64,000 nt of DNA from Chloroflexota bacterium (lineage in GTDB: Bacteria > Chloroflexota > Dehalococcoidia > Lucifugimonadales > UBA3495), in NCBI GenBank assembly GCA_028873965.1, contig JAPPMU010000042.1, positions 155,763 to 219,762 on the forward strand, written 5' to 3'. The stretch's first letter is position 1, and each line of letters begins with the position of its first letter. Made by a program: the position numbers and the translations under genes. The notes beneath the pieces were generated by a model that worked only from the letters and a program-made list of their open reading frames with translations, did not search any database and had not been told where the DNA came from. Of this stretch, positions 8,813-17,561 are shown piece by piece.

Positions 8813-9847
8813 ATGGACCTTCAGGGCATGAAACTGGCCATCGTAGGAGCCACCGGCGCAGTGGGGCAGGAAACCCTGCGCCTGATCGAAGCGCGTTATC
8901 CGAAACACGATAACCTGAAGCTCCTGGCATCCAAGCGTTCGGCGGGTCGCAAGCTGGAGGTAAACGGCAAAACATTCACGGTGGAAGAAACCACCGATGA
9001 CAGCTTCACCGACGTTGACATCGCGTTCATTTCGGCGCGCACCGAGGACTCGCGCCGCTTCGGACCGGTGGCGGCAAACGCGGGGGCGTTGGTGATCGAC
9101 GACTCCAGCGCTTTTCGCATGGACCCGGCGGTGCCCCTGGTGGTTCCGGAAGTTAACGGCGAAGACCTGGACTGGCACGATGGCATCGTGTCCATCCCCA
9201 ACTGCTCAACCACCCCGCTGGTTATGGTGGCGCACCCGCTGCGGCAGGCCAGCCCCATACGTCGCATCGTGGCCGATACCTACCAGTCGGTTTCCGGCGC
9301 CGGCGGCGCGGCCATGAACGAGCTGCGAGACCAAACCCGCACCGTCATGCACGGAGGTCCCGCCGAGCCGGACGCTCAGCCCAAGCAGATCGCCTTCAAC
9401 GTGATTCCCCAAATCGACAGTTTCAACGAATCGGGATACACCCGAGAAGAACAGAAGATGATCGACGAGAGCCGCAAAATCCTGCACGCGCCGGATATTG
9501 CGGTTTCAGCAACCTGCGTGCGCGTGCCCGTGTTCGTGTCCCATTGCGTGGCCGCACACCTGGAGTTTGACGCCCCGGTGTCTCCAGGCGAAGCTCGGGA
9601 GATGCTGAGCGTGATGCCCGGCGTGACGGTGCTCGACGATCCGGGCGCGTCTCTCTATCCCATGCCCATCGACGCCGCCGGATCGGATGACGTGTTCGTG
9701 GGAAGGATCCGGCAAGACGCCTCGCACCCCAACGGTCTGGCCATGTGGGTGGTCACCGATAATCTGGTCAAGGGAGCGGCCCTCAACGCCTTGCAGATTG
9801 CCGAGGAAGCCGTCGCTCGCGGAGTAATTCACGGCAAGAAAAACTAA
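8813..9847 (+). CDS. asd: Aspartate-semialdehyde dehydrogenase
   Basis: The product is 344 residues. The start at 8813 is preceded by AGGAG 4 nt upstream; a 22-codon extension upstream is unlikely. The NADP-binding motif is AIVGATGAVGQ (residues 9-19). The active-site Cys131 lies in SIPNCSTTP, with Arg237 and His244 in TCVRVPVFVSHC as the substrate-binding and base residues. It converts aspartyl phosphate to aspartate semialdehyde, the substrate of DapA. It lies 129 bp after dapB and before dapA, although 660 bp of repeats now separate it from dapA. Confidence 0.95.
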   Translation: MDLQGMKLAIVGATGAVGQETLRLIEARYPKHDNLKLLASKRSAGRKLEVNGKTFTVEETTDDSFTDVDIAFISARTEDSRRFGPVAANAGALVIDDSSAFRMDPAVPLVVPEVNGEDLDWHDGIVSIPNCSTTPLVMVAHPLRQASPIRRIVADTYQSVSGAGGAAMNELRDQTRTVMHGGPAEPDAQPKQIAFNVIPQIDSFNESGYTREEQKMIDESRKILHAPDIAVSATCVRVPVFVSHCVAAHLEFDAPVSPGEAREMLSVMPGVTVLDDPGASLYPMPIDAAGSDDVFVGRIRQDASHPNGLAMWVVTDNLVKGAALNALQIAEEAVARGVIHGKKN

Positions 9848-9902
9848 CGCGCGTTCAAGTGTATAGAGAACTCACGCGCACCCGATTTACGGCGGGGGAA
9901 CG

Positions 9903-10008
9903 TCAGAATCAGGTTTTCAAGATTTGGGGATCATCAGGATTAGGACCGTTTTATGATGGATATCTCCCAATCCTGACCAATCATAAAATCCCGTAAATCT
10001 TGCTGCTG
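9903..10008. repeat. Degenerate copy of the TCAGAATCAGGATT palindromic element
   Basis: The left end TCAGAATCAGG and the right part (AATCCTGACCAATCA followed by AAATC and GTAAATCTTG) align with the element at 38849-38953, but the right terminus is eroded. It has no coding capacity. It belongs to the 664-bp non-coding stretch 9848-10511, which otherwise consists of two family B elements and the dapA promoter. Confidence 0.6.
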
Positions 10009-10040
10009 GCGAGTTACGAAAGAGGGTACGCATGAGGTAT

Positions 10041-10204
10041 CAGGGCTATCGCATATGAACGGTTTTAGTACCGTCATACCGGCGAAAGCCGGTATCCAGT
10101 GACCGCAGTCTGCTGTTTCCTTGCGAATATCAAGCCAATAACAGGCTCTGGACTCCGGTTTTCGCCGGAGTGACGCCGTTGTAATTTCATATGCGATTGC
10201 CCTG
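10041..10204. mobile_element. MITE-like element family B, copy 1 (164 bp)
   Basis: The terminal inverted repeats are 19 bp, CAGGGCTATCGCATATGAA against CAGGGCAATCGCATATGAA, with one mismatch. The 10-bp sequence CATGAGGTAT flanks it on both sides (10031-10040 and 10205-10214). Inside are hairpins ATACCGGC-gaaa-GCCGGTAT and ACTCCGG-ttttcg-CCGGAGT. The core resembles family A but the ends and the duplication length differ. Confidence 0.88.
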
Positions 10205-10214
10205 CATGAGGTAT

Positions 10215-10378
10215 CAGGGCTATCGCATATGAACGGTTTTAGTACCGTCATACCGGCGAAAGCCGGTATCCAGTGACCGCAGTCTGCTGTTTCCTTGCGA
10301 ATATCAAGCCAATAACAGGCTCTGGACTCCGGTTTTCGCCGGAGTGACGCCGTTGTAATTTCATATGCGATTGCCCTG
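10215..10378. mobile_element. MITE-like element family B, copy 2 (identical tandem copy)
   Basis: This is identical to copy 1 over its full length. The third copy of CATGAGGTAT follows at 10379-10388, giving the order target-element-target-element-target with an exact 174-bp period. The right border is only 9 bp from the -35 box of the dapA promoter. Confidence 0.88.
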
Positions 10379-10397
10379 CATGAGGTATAGAGAACAT

Positions 10398-10425
10398 TTG
10401 ACATAGCACACTAGGTGTGTATAAT
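10398..10425 (+). promoter_or_regulatory. Consensus sigma70 promoter for dapA
   Basis: TTGACA (10398-10403) and TATAAT (10420-10425) are both perfect consensus hexamers with a 16-bp spacer. Transcription should start near 10432, giving an 80-nt leader before the dapA start at 10512. It is the strongest promoter I can see in the window. Confidence 0.88.
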
Positions 10426-10511
10426 GCGCAAAATATCCAAACCGCTTGCCATCAGACATGATAGGGCATGATGCAAACTGCCTAGCAATAGCAACGGAGG
10501 AGGGACCAGTT

Positions 10512-11414
10512 ATGCCGACTGAAATTGGCCGGCTGATTACCGCTATGGTAACGCCGTTTGACGCTGACGGGCAGGTTGACTACGAACAAGCCAAGCGGCT
10601 CGCCTTGGCACTGCTGGACTCCGGTTCAGACGGACTGGTGATTACGGGCACCACCGGAGAGGGTCCGGCGTTGTCCATGGAGGAAAAGGCTCGCCTCTAT
10701 GGCGAAGTTAAGGACGCCATCGGCTCTCGGGGCGCGGTGATTGCCGGTACCAGCGACAACAACACCGCCGCTTCCATTGAGCTCAGCCGCGAAGCGGAAC
10801 AAGTTGGCGCCGATGCTCTTCTGCTGACCGTACCAGCGTACAACAAGCCCCCCCAGGAAGGACTGTTTCAGCATTTCCGCGCATTGGCGGAGTGTACGAA
10901 CCTCCCCGGCATGTTGTACAACGTTCCCAGCCGAACCAGTCTGAACATGACCAACGACACCACGGTACGGCTTTCCCAGATCGAGAACATCATCGGGATC
11001 AAGGAAGCCAGCAGCGATCCGGTTCAGATCGCCAAAGTAATTCGCGACACTCCCGACGACTTCCGCGTGTGGTCCGGCAACGACGACGAAACCTTCCCGA
11101 TCATGTCCATGGGTGGGTACGGCGTGGTCAGCGTAGCCGCTCACCTGGTGGGCGCCCAAATCAAGCAGATGATGGGGTTGGTCCTGGAAGGCGACGTGGA
11201 AGCGGCCGGCGCCGAGCACCTGCGCCTGCTGGACATGTTCAAAGGACTGTTCATCGTCTCCAATCCGATCCCGGTCAAATACGGGCTGAACCGCGTCGGC
11301 TTTGACGTTGGCGACCCCCGTTTGCCACTGGTTCCGCCCGACAATCGCACGGCGGAACAACTGGACGAATTGCTGGACCGATACGAGATCGACATCACCG
11401 CGCCGGCCGACTGA
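10512..11414 (+). CDS. dapA: 4-hydroxy-tetrahydrodipicolinate synthase
   Basis: The product is 300 residues, starting at the ATG at 10512 after a strong GGAGGAGGG site. It is a class I aldolase-fold (TIM barrel) enzyme that condenses pyruvate and aspartate semialdehyde. It shows the GTTGE motif (Thr47, Thr48), Tyr110, Tyr136 in LYNVPSRT, and the Schiff-base Lys164 in GIKEASSDP. Length and motifs are normal for the family. A related N-acetylneuraminate lyase or KDG aldolase can look similar, but the dapB and asd neighbours favour DapA. It is driven by the consensus promoter at 10398-10425. Confidence 0.93.
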   Translation: MPTEIGRLITAMVTPFDADGQVDYEQAKRLALALLDSGSDGLVITGTTGEGPALSMEEKARLYGEVKDAIGSRGAVIAGTSDNNTAASIELSREAEQVGADALLLTVPAYNKPPQEGLFQHFRALAECTNLPGMLYNVPSRTSLNMTNDTTVRLSQIENIIGIKEASSDPVQIAKVIRDTPDDFRVWSGNDDETFPIMSMGGYGVVSVAAHLVGAQIKQMMGLVLEGDVEAAGAEHLRLLDMFKGLFIVSNPIPVKYGLNRVGFDVGDPRLPLVPPDNRTAEQLDELLDRYEIDITAPAD

Positions 11415-11556
11415 ACAGGTCGGCGCGCTCAATTAGGGGCCAACGAACACGCTTCTCACGCGGTTTGATCATCATTGACTTCGCATACATTTCATTGGCC
11501 ATAGGCCGTCAGTTCCACAGTTTATATCTAGCCTTGTGATGACGAGGAGTACCGAA

Positions 11557-12468
11557 ATGGCTTTGAAGACCGTTATTTTTGTAGATGGGCAGAACTTCCG
11601 GCACAACCTCAGGGACTTCCATTTCCGATCTGATCCACCACATCCCAACAATCCGGAATACCGTCTGGATGAGAAGCACTTCCGGTGGCAGGAGTTTTTC
11701 CAGGATGCTCTGGCGAAGTTCGATTACGTAACCGGATGGCAGCATCAACTGGCCAGGGTTTACTGGTACTACGCGGAAAACATCACGCCGTGGTCCCCCA
11801 ACCTGTGGCGCGCCCAACGCATCGTCGACGACTACGGCATGCGGATACCCGAGCTCACCACTGACCTGGTCATCCAGAAGGCGCAGGACTGGTACGAGCA
11901 CGAATTCCGCCGCTTCCACCAACTGCGCAAATCGGTGTTCGAAGAGATCCAGCAAAACACCAATTTCCTCGAATTCAGGTACGTTGGGCAATACGTGGTC
12001 CAGCCGTTCCGGCCGTACCGCCTGGAATACGATTACGACGGCAACATAAACTTCCAGGGCACCCAGGTGGGCGAGAAGGGAGTCGATATCGGCATCGCCG
12101 TGGACATGATCTCGAAGATGGAAAGTTTCGACGCGGCGGTCCTGGTTTCCGGCGGCAGCGATTTCTTCCCGGTGGTGAAGTTCCTGAAAGACAACCTCAA
12201 GTATGTCTACCACTTCTCCGTGGGTCGCGGAGTGGGCCACGACACGCAGTTCTTCTCGTCTTCATTGCGCGGCGTAGTGGACTGTTTCCAGGGGTTTGAC
12301 GAACTGGAGCTCCTGACCAATTACGTGAACGAGCATGCCGGTATTCCCCCCGCGATCATGGATACCATCAACATGCGGGCCGCGGAACTGGAACGTATCC
12401 TCGACGAAGAGTCGCTGGACTACAACCATCCGCGAGAGCGCGACGCTGCGATGATTCAACGCCGCTAG
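11557..12468 (+). CDS. NYN-domain (PIN-like) putative RNase
   Basis: The product is 303 residues. The start at 11557 follows GAGGAG by 8 nt. The acidic residues of the NYN/LabA-type nuclease fold are present: Asp10 and Asn13 (FVDGQNF), Asp177 and Asp183 (VDIGIAVDM), and Asp202 (SGGSDFFP). Residues about 40-160 form a long insertion rich in aromatic residues that is not usual for short LabA proteins. A metal-dependent RNA-processing role is inferred from the fold. It is a single gene, convergent with plsC 22 bp downstream. Confidence 0.82.
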   Translation: MALKTVIFVDGQNFRHNLRDFHFRSDPPHPNNPEYRLDEKHFRWQEFFQDALAKFDYVTGWQHQLARVYWYYAENITPWSPNLWRAQRIVDDYGMRIPELTTDLVIQKAQDWYEHEFRRFHQLRKSVFEEIQQNTNFLEFRYVGQYVVQPFRPYRLEYDYDGNINFQGTQVGEKGVDIGIAVDMISKMESFDAAVLVSGGSDFFPVVKFLKDNLKYVYHFSVGRGVGHDTQFFSSSLRGVVDCFQGFDELELLTNYVNEHAGIPPAIMDTINMRAAELERILDEESLDYNHPRERDAAMIQRR

Positions 12469-12490
12469 TCGCACGCTTCCAACCACTGCG

Positions 12491-13162
12491 CTAGCGGTTT
12501 GGCGGGATTTCGACCGTCCGTGGCCGGAGTCTGTCGGCGTAAACGCCGCGGTACGATTCCGGGACCAGCGCGGCTATCCGTTCCATCACCATATCCGTCA
12601 CCGAGTGCAGCAGCGCGTCGGTAATCGGCCCTTCGATCTGAGGCGGCGTGAACGGGGTCCCAATGTTTACCTGCCAGCTCGCCAGGGGCACCGGCATGTG
12701 CCAGGACGCAAACTTTTCGGAGCCGGCAATGCCCACCGGCAAGATGGGAGCCTGCGTCTTCAACGCCAGCCAGGCCAGACCGGTCTTGGCCCGTTGCAAC
12801 TGACCCGTGGGACTGATGCTTCCCTCGGGGAACATGAGAATGGCCTTGTCCTCCTGTAGCGCTCCCAACGCATAGCGAAGGGCTCCACCACCTCCCCGCT
12901 GCCGGTCCAACGGCACCGCCCCCACCGCGTTGCAGTAAAACCGGCCGATGGGCTTTTCCCACAACTCCTTCTTGGCAAGGAAGATGATCTGACGCGGCAA
13001 CGCCACGACCAGCGTCCCCGCGTCGTTCAGCGAAAGATGGTTGCTGGCGACCAATAACGGCCCATAGGGAGGCATGGCTTCCTGGCCGGAGATCGTCAGC
13101 CGGCCGGTGACGCTCCAAATGGCTTGCCCGAAGCGCCTGCTGGGTTGATAAAGCCAAGCCAT
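12491..13162 (-). CDS. plsC: 1-acyl-sn-glycerol-3-phosphate acyltransferase (PlsC family)
   Basis: The product is 223 residues. The acyltransferase motif I is NHLSLND (His42-x4-Asp47), and motif III is FPEGSISPTG (Glu113, Gly114). It transfers an acyl chain to lysophosphatidate at the membrane face. It starts 5 bp after the stop of cmk on the same strand, the common cmk-plsC pairing. There is no strong ribosome site, so coupling to cmk is likely. Confidence 0.9.
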   Translation of the reverse strand: MAWLYQPSRRFGQAIWSVTGRLTISGQEAMPPYGPLLVASNHLSLNDAGTLVVALPRQIIFLAKKELWEKPIGRFYCNAVGAVPLDRQRGGGGALRYALGALQEDKAILMFPEGSISPTGQLQRAKTGLAWLALKTQAPILPVGIAGSEKFASWHMPVPLASWQVNIGTPFTPPQIEGPITDALLHSVTDMVMERIAALVPESYRGVYADRLRPRTVEIPPNR

Positions 13163-13167
13163 GGCGA

Positions 13168-13896
13168 TTACCCGCGCGGTTCGGCGGCCTGATCGCTGCT
13201 CGCGACGGACTGGATGGCCGCCACTACAGCGGACACGGTCTGGTCAAAGTCCATGTCATCCGTCCGAATGACTACGGCGTCGGCGGCCGCCACCAACGGG
13301 GAGTCGGCGCGCTCCATGTCCATACGGTCCCGCCGCAACGTGTCGGCCAACACCTGATCGTATGGAACCTCGGGATCCGCGAGGATGATCTGGGCGTGGC
13401 GTCGCCGCGCGCGCTCCGCTGGAGCAGCATCAATGTAGAGCTTCAGGTCGGCTTCGGGCAACACGACGGACCCAATATCCCTGCCGGCCATGACCATTCC
13501 CCCGGCTCCGGCGATGGCCCTTTGTTGTTTGACCAGTTCGACCCGGACGGCCGACACCGCCGAAACCGCCGACACGTTGCTGTCCACGTCTGCGGTAACC
13601 AGTTCGTCGCGCAGCGGCTTACCATCAACCAGAATGGTTGCAGCGTTGTCGTCGTCCTGAGCCGGTTCCATCCGGCAACGCGCGGCCAATTCGGCGACTG
13701 CGCCAGCGTCGGTGGCAGCGATCCCACGATGCAGGGCCAGCCAGGTTACAGCACGGTACATTATTCCCGTGTCCAGGAACCGCAACCCGGCTATCCGCGC
13801 CGCGGCTTTCCCCACCGAGCTTTTTCCGGACGCCACCGGGCCGTCAATAGCCACGACCGGGGCGACGCATGAGGGTGACACGCTGCTGGGCTCCAT
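13168..13896 (-). CDS. cmk: Cytidylate kinase
   Basis: The product is 242 residues if started at the ATG at 13896. The P-loop is IDGPVASGKSS (residues 17-27), followed by the family-typical LDTGIMYRAVTWLAL and, further on, GRDIGSVVLPEA. It phosphorylates CMP/dCMP. The start choice matters: an extended -10 box lies only 7 nt upstream of the ATG, so the message is probably leaderless, and no Shine-Dalgarno site is present. A further 14 in-frame codons upstream are possible but would place the start above that promoter. Confidence 0.92.
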   Translation of the reverse strand: MEPSSVSPSCVAPVVAIDGPVASGKSSVGKAAARIAGLRFLDTGIMYRAVTWLALHRGIAATDAGAVAELAARCRMEPAQDDDNAATILVDGKPLRDELVTADVDSNVSAVSAVSAVRVELVKQQRAIAGAGGMVMAGRDIGSVVLPEADLKLYIDAAPAERARRRHAQIILADPEVPYDQVLADTLRRDRMDMERADSPLVAAADAVVIRTDDMDFDQTVSAVVAAIQSVASSDQAAEPRG

Positions 13897-13903
13897 GGAC
13901 GAA

Positions 13904-13912
13904 ATTATAGCA
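13904..13912 (-). promoter_or_regulatory. Extended -10 promoter giving a leaderless cmk message
   Basis: On the minus strand the sequence reads TGCTATAAT, a perfect TGn-extended -10 element. Seven bases separate it from the cmk ATG, so transcription should begin at or within a base of the start codon. No good -35 box is visible, as expected for extended -10 promoters. Confidence 0.65.
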
Positions 13913-13941
13913 TCGTACCCAAATCGACATGGCAGCAACTC

Positions 13942-14022
13942 CAGGGCCTTTCAGTTTTCGCAAACTTCAGCCCGTCGCTCCGGCTTTCGTCGGAATGACG
14001 GATTAACTTTGCACAGGCCCTG
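13942..14022. repeat. Short palindromic element (81 bp)
   Basis: Outer inverted ends CAGGGCCT and AGGCCCTG enclose a CTCCGG-ctttcg-type half-hairpin (GTCGCTCCGGCTTTCGTCGGAATGACGG region, imperfect). The core is related to the family B interior. It lies between the cmk promoter and the 3' end of comEC. No target duplication is evident. Confidence 0.55.
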
Positions 14023-14033
14023 ACGATGAATGA

Positions 14034-16499
14034 TCACGGCGGTGAGGCTGTGTGCGTCCGTACCCACAACCCCGCGCCGTCAGTGATGTATTCTACCGTG
14101 CCGTCGCGAGCGGTGATGAACACGCTCTCGTCGCCGATCATTGTTCTGAGTCGATCTGTGACCTCCGTATGCGGGTGTCCGTAGCGGTTCTCGATTCCGG
14201 CGGAAATGACGGCGGATTCCGGACTCACCGCGCTCAGGAACGACGGCGACGTCGAAGAGAGGCTGCCGTGGTGGGCCACTTTGAGCACGTCGGAACGAAG
14301 TCCTTCACCCAAGGTGTCAACCAGGTATCGCTCGACATCCTGTTCCACGTCGCCGGTCAGCAGAAAAGAAACCTCCCCATAGGTCAGACGGATAACGACG
14401 CTCTGGTTGTTTGTGTGGGGATCAATGCGCGACGGTATCTTTCCCGCCGGTGGATGGAGGACTTCCATCACCACACCCGAGTCCAGTTGGACGCGATGCC
14501 CGGCCTGCACCCGAACCGCAGGACGCTCAAGCTGATTGAGCGCCGATTGCCACTGGTGAAACAACGCCGACTCCGAGGATATCGGTCCCTGAATGACCAT
14601 GTCGGCGTCGTAGCGGTCGAGAACGCCGATCAAGCCGCCGGCGTGATCGCTGTCCAGATGCGTCGCCACCACCACGTCCAGGCCGCGGTCGCCCGGGGGC
14701 AAACGCTGACCCAAAGCGAGCAACGCGACCCGAGGATCCGGTCCGCCGTCAACCAGCGCTTGTCGACCCTGTGGGGTCACCACCAGGATGGCGTCACCCT
14801 GTCCCACGTCCAGCACGTGAACGTGGAGCATACCGTCCGCCCGCGTCGCCGACATTTGACCCAACAGCAGGATGGCGCCCAGGACGGCAACCGGCGTCAC
14901 TCCCGCCACGAAGCCGACAACTCCGCCGGGGCGCCACCTCGGTCCGCGTCTCCAACCGGAAGCGAACCGGCGCGCCCGCCTCGATGACATCAGCATAGCC
15001 GCTATACCCAGACCCGCGTACCACGCCAATGCTGCCACCGGCGTTACCCAGCCGGCCGGAGCCATCACCGGCGGCATCGCCTCCGCCACCTGAATGATCC
15101 ACGCAATCGGAGCCCAGGCCAAAACGCCCAACGCCTGCGCCAACCACGGGGCTACAACACCCGCCGCGGCCGTTGCGGCCGCGGCCACCAACGCCATGGG
15201 CATGGCGGGCATTGCCAGAATGGTCGCCGGCACGCTCATGACCGGAATCTCCCCAAAATGCATCGCGATCAGCGGAACTGTGGCCAGCGTGGTGGTAGTG
15301 GAAATGACGACAGAGGCGATCAACAATGTCAGGCCGTATTGCAGCCATCTCGAGGCCCAGGCGTTCGAGCCGCCGGCAAACGTCGCGACGGCGCCCGAAA
15401 GGAGCGTGATCAAAGGCAGACCGACAATCACCCCGGCCATCGCCGTGAAACTGAGTTGAAACGAGAGACTGGTCAGCAGCGTGGGGTCTGCGCACACCAT
15501 CACCCCGCCCGCCAGCGCCAGCGCGGTCAGCCCGCGCATCCCGCGCCCGGTCAGCCCCTGCGCCAGGGCCAGGCTGCCCATGATCGCCGCCCGCACCACC
15601 GGTGGATCCAGCCCGGACACGACCGCATAGACCCAAACGGTCGCCATCGCGCCAAAGATGGCCAATGGGTTTCCATTGCCCAACGTCGCCGAGCCGATGC
15701 CCAACGCCAGGGCCAGCACAATCCCGACGTGCAGCCCCGATATGGCCAGCAGATGGGACATGCCGGCGGTGCGAAACGAATCTTTCACCTCCGCCGGGAG
15801 CTCGGTTCGGATGCCGAGGAGCAGGGCCTGCGCTAAACCGGACTCGGGAACCGGCATGGCTCGCTGCAAAGCTGATGCCAAGCTTGCCCGCAACCGGTGC
15901 AGCGCGGCCGTCGCCCAATGGCCGCCACCTGTGGACACTGTTTCCGCCTCCCGCGCCCACAAAACACCCGCAATCCCCTGTGCTTCCAGCCACGCGGCGT
16001 AATCGAAGTCTCCGATGGGCTCTGGCCTTTCCAAACTGCCCGACATGCTAAGAGTGTCCCCGTATCGCAGATGAGGCGGGCCGCGTAGCGCCGCAAGATC
16101 AGGTGGAGGCAGGGCGTACACCAGCAGTCCGGTTCCAACGGGAACGCTGCCAGGCTCTTGCGCCGGATCAGCGATCACCTCTCCGCGGAAGCGAACCCGG
16201 CTCCCCGATGCGGTTGGCGCGTCGGATACGATTACCGTTACCGCGGCTGGGCCTTCCGGCACCAGGGGCGCCGACGTATCGGCGCCCAACTCGCCACGCC
16301 AGCCTCCCAACACCAACGCAGCGCCTAAAACCACCGGCGCGACGGGAAGCCCGGCCACTTTCAAGCCGACGGCCAACGCAACCGCAGCCAACCCCAGCAT
16401 CAGCAGCGGCCACGGCGAGCCCAGGGCAGTATCGAACCAGAGCGTTAGACCCACGCCGGCGATCACTGCTGCGACGGCAAGCTCAGGGAATGTCCGCAT
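14034..16499 (-). CDS. comEC: Competence protein ComEC/Rec2 (DNA uptake channel)
   Basis: The product is 821 residues, a normal full length. The N-terminal third has several membrane segments, followed by an OB-like soluble part. The competence channel domain starts near SHLLAISGLHVGIVLALALG and is followed by a block of membrane helices. The C-terminal metallo-beta-lactamase-like domain shows LDVGQGDAILV and THLDSDHAGG (the HxxxDH metal motif), and further on KVAHHGS. It is proposed to move single-stranded DNA across the inner membrane during transformation and to degrade the other strand. It is downstream of comEA on the same strand, separated by 235 bp that contain a palindromic element. 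Confidence 0.94.
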   Translation of the reverse strand: MRTFPELAVAAVIAGVGLTLWFDTALGSPWPLLMLGLAAVALAVGLKVAGLPVAPVVLGAALVLGGWRGELGADTSAPLVPEGPAAVTVIVSDAPTASGSRVRFRGEVIADPAQEPGSVPVGTGLLVYALPPPDLAALRGPPHLRYGDTLSMSGSLERPEPIGDFDYAAWLEAQGIAGVLWAREAETVSTGGGHWATAALHRLRASLASALQRAMPVPESGLAQALLLGIRTELPAEVKDSFRTAGMSHLLAISGLHVGIVLALALGIGSATLGNGNPLAIFGAMATVWVYAVVSGLDPPVVRAAIMGSLALAQGLTGRGMRGLTALALAGGVMVCADPTLLTSLSFQLSFTAMAGVIVGLPLITLLSGAVATFAGGSNAWASRWLQYGLTLLIASVVISTTTTLATVPLIAMHFGEIPVMSVPATILAMPAMPMALVAAAATAAAGVVAPWLAQALGVLAWAPIAWIIQVAEAMPPVMAPAGWVTPVAALAWYAGLGIAAMLMSSRRARRFASGWRRGPRWRPGGVVGFVAGVTPVAVLGAILLLGQMSATRADGMLHVHVLDVGQGDAILVVTPQGRQALVDGGPDPRVALLALGQRLPPGDRGLDVVVATHLDSDHAGGLIGVLDRYDADMVIQGPISSESALFHQWQSALNQLERPAVRVQAGHRVQLDSGVVMEVLHPPAGKIPSRIDPHTNNQSVVIRLTYGEVSFLLTGDVEQDVERYLVDTLGEGLRSDVLKVAHHGSLSSTSPSFLSAVSPESAVISAGIENRYGHPHTEVTDRLRTMIGDESVFITARDGTVEYITDGAGLWVRTHTASPP

Positions 16500-16524
16500 C
16501 GCCCGCCGGTACCGTAGCGCTCGC

Positions 16525-16650
16525 GCGTACCCAGTTTGTCATCGCGAGGAGCGCAGCAAGGTGGCGATCTCGTTGCCGGAGCGACGCTCCCTCCAGCGCC
16601 GGGATTGCCGCGCTTCGCTCGCAATGACAGGTTGCGCGAAGTGGGTACGC
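16525..16650. repeat. Palindromic element between comEA and comEC
   Basis: The outer ends GCGTACCCA and TGGGTACGC and the inner ends TGTCATCGCGAG and CTCGCAATGACA form a nested inverted repeat of 126 bp. The inner part resembles the GTCATTGCGAG-type repeats found in many bacterial genomes. It lies between two co-oriented com genes and could form a large RNA hairpin in their shared transcript. Confidence 0.7.
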
Positions 16651-16734
16651 ATCAGCATCGTGGTGCCCTTGCCGCGTGGTCCAGCTAGACAGACGGGACA
16701 CACGCGCGGCCGCGACGTCACCGGGCGAACATAC

Positions 16735-17427
16735 TCAGTGCGGGTCAACCGTGATCAGTTCAGCTATCCGCCGGAATATGCCATCGCCAATGCCCGAGAC
16801 TTCGGTAATCGCGTCGGGGCTGGCGAAAGGCCCTTGCTGCTCCCGGTGGGCAACGATCGACGCCGCCCGCACGCCACCGATGCCGGGTAGGGTCTCCAGG
16901 CACGCGGCATTCGCCGTATTGATGTTCACCGGCGGCTGGCAACTTTCGGAAACGCCCACTTCGTCAGCGTTCGGCGCCGACCCATCGTGCAAAGGTTCAC
17001 CAGGTCCGACAGGCTCACCGGCAGTGGGGATGTTGTAATGAGCCGCGTCGGTAGCGTAAGCAGCCAGGTTGACCCGGCTCAGGTCAGCGTTTTCAGTGGC
17101 TCCACCGGCAAGACGCAGCGCCGCGTCCAGCCGTTCGCCTTTCGCTACTGTGTACACGCCGGGGTTGACCACCTCACCGGTGATGTACACGGCGATCTCC
17201 TCCGGAAGGACCGTCGGAGATGGCGTCAGCGCTGAGGCGGCGGCTCCGGGCGATCCGACCGTACTGGGTTCAGAGGTCTCCGCCGGTGCGATTATTCGGA
17301 CCCCATCCGGCTCCGGTTCAGCGGCGCCGCCGGCAAAAACCATCCACGCCGCAACGAACAACAGGGACAGCGCCACCGCTCCGGAGATTCCGACCGCGAT
17401 CAGTTTCTTCGTCCCTGATGGTCCCAA
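16735..17427 (-). CDS. comEA: ComEA-type DNA-binding competence protein
   Basis: The product is 230 residues. The start is taken as TTG at 17427, because GGAGGG (17436-17441) lies 8 nt upstream; a GTG at 17454 would sit inside a terminator hairpin. One N-terminal membrane anchor (about residues 10-33) is followed by a Pro/Ser/Thr-rich linker. An SLBB-like domain follows (IAVYITGEVVNPGVY onward) and then a helix-hairpin-helix pair (VNINTANAACLETLPGIGGVRA, then ITEVSGIGDG). It should bind incoming double-stranded DNA outside the membrane and hand it to ComEC. The pseudopilus genes are not in this window. Confidence 0.9.
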   Translation of the reverse strand: MGPSGTKKLIAVGISGAVALSLLFVAAWMVFAGGAAEPEPDGVRIIAPAETSEPSTVGSPGAAASALTPSPTVLPEEIAVYITGEVVNPGVYTVAKGERLDAALRLAGGATENADLSRVNLAAYATDAAHYNIPTAGEPVGPGEPLHDGSAPNADEVGVSESCQPPVNINTANAACLETLPGIGGVRAASIVAHREQQGPFASPDAITEVSGIGDGIFRRIAELITVDPH

Positions 17428-17454
17428 GACGGTATCCCTCCAGGCCGTGCACAC

Positions 17455-17483
17455 AAAAAGCCGACCGCGAAGCGCGTCGGCTT
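17455..17483 (-). terminator. Terminator-like hairpin in the comEA leader
   Basis: On the minus strand, AAGCCGAC and GTCGGCTT form an 8-bp stem around a 10-nt loop, followed by TTTTT. It ends about 14 nt before the comEA ribosome-binding site. It either ends an upstream transcript or acts as an attenuator on comEA. Confidence 0.7.
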
Positions 17484-17561
17484 CCCCACTTCACATCCCC
17501 CGCGCCTCGCTGTCGGCCGTGCTCGATTTAACCACGTTACGTAAACGAAATGCACGCGCCT

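Noticed and set aside
10030..10388. Tandem 174-bp repeats as a CRISPR array
   Set aside because: There are only two identical units with no spacers of variable sequence. Inverted ends and target duplications show mobile elements instead.
8684..10511. Lysine riboswitch in front of asd or dapA
   Set aside because: The leaders are short or filled with palindromic elements. I could not find the conserved lysine-riboswitch core segments by eye.
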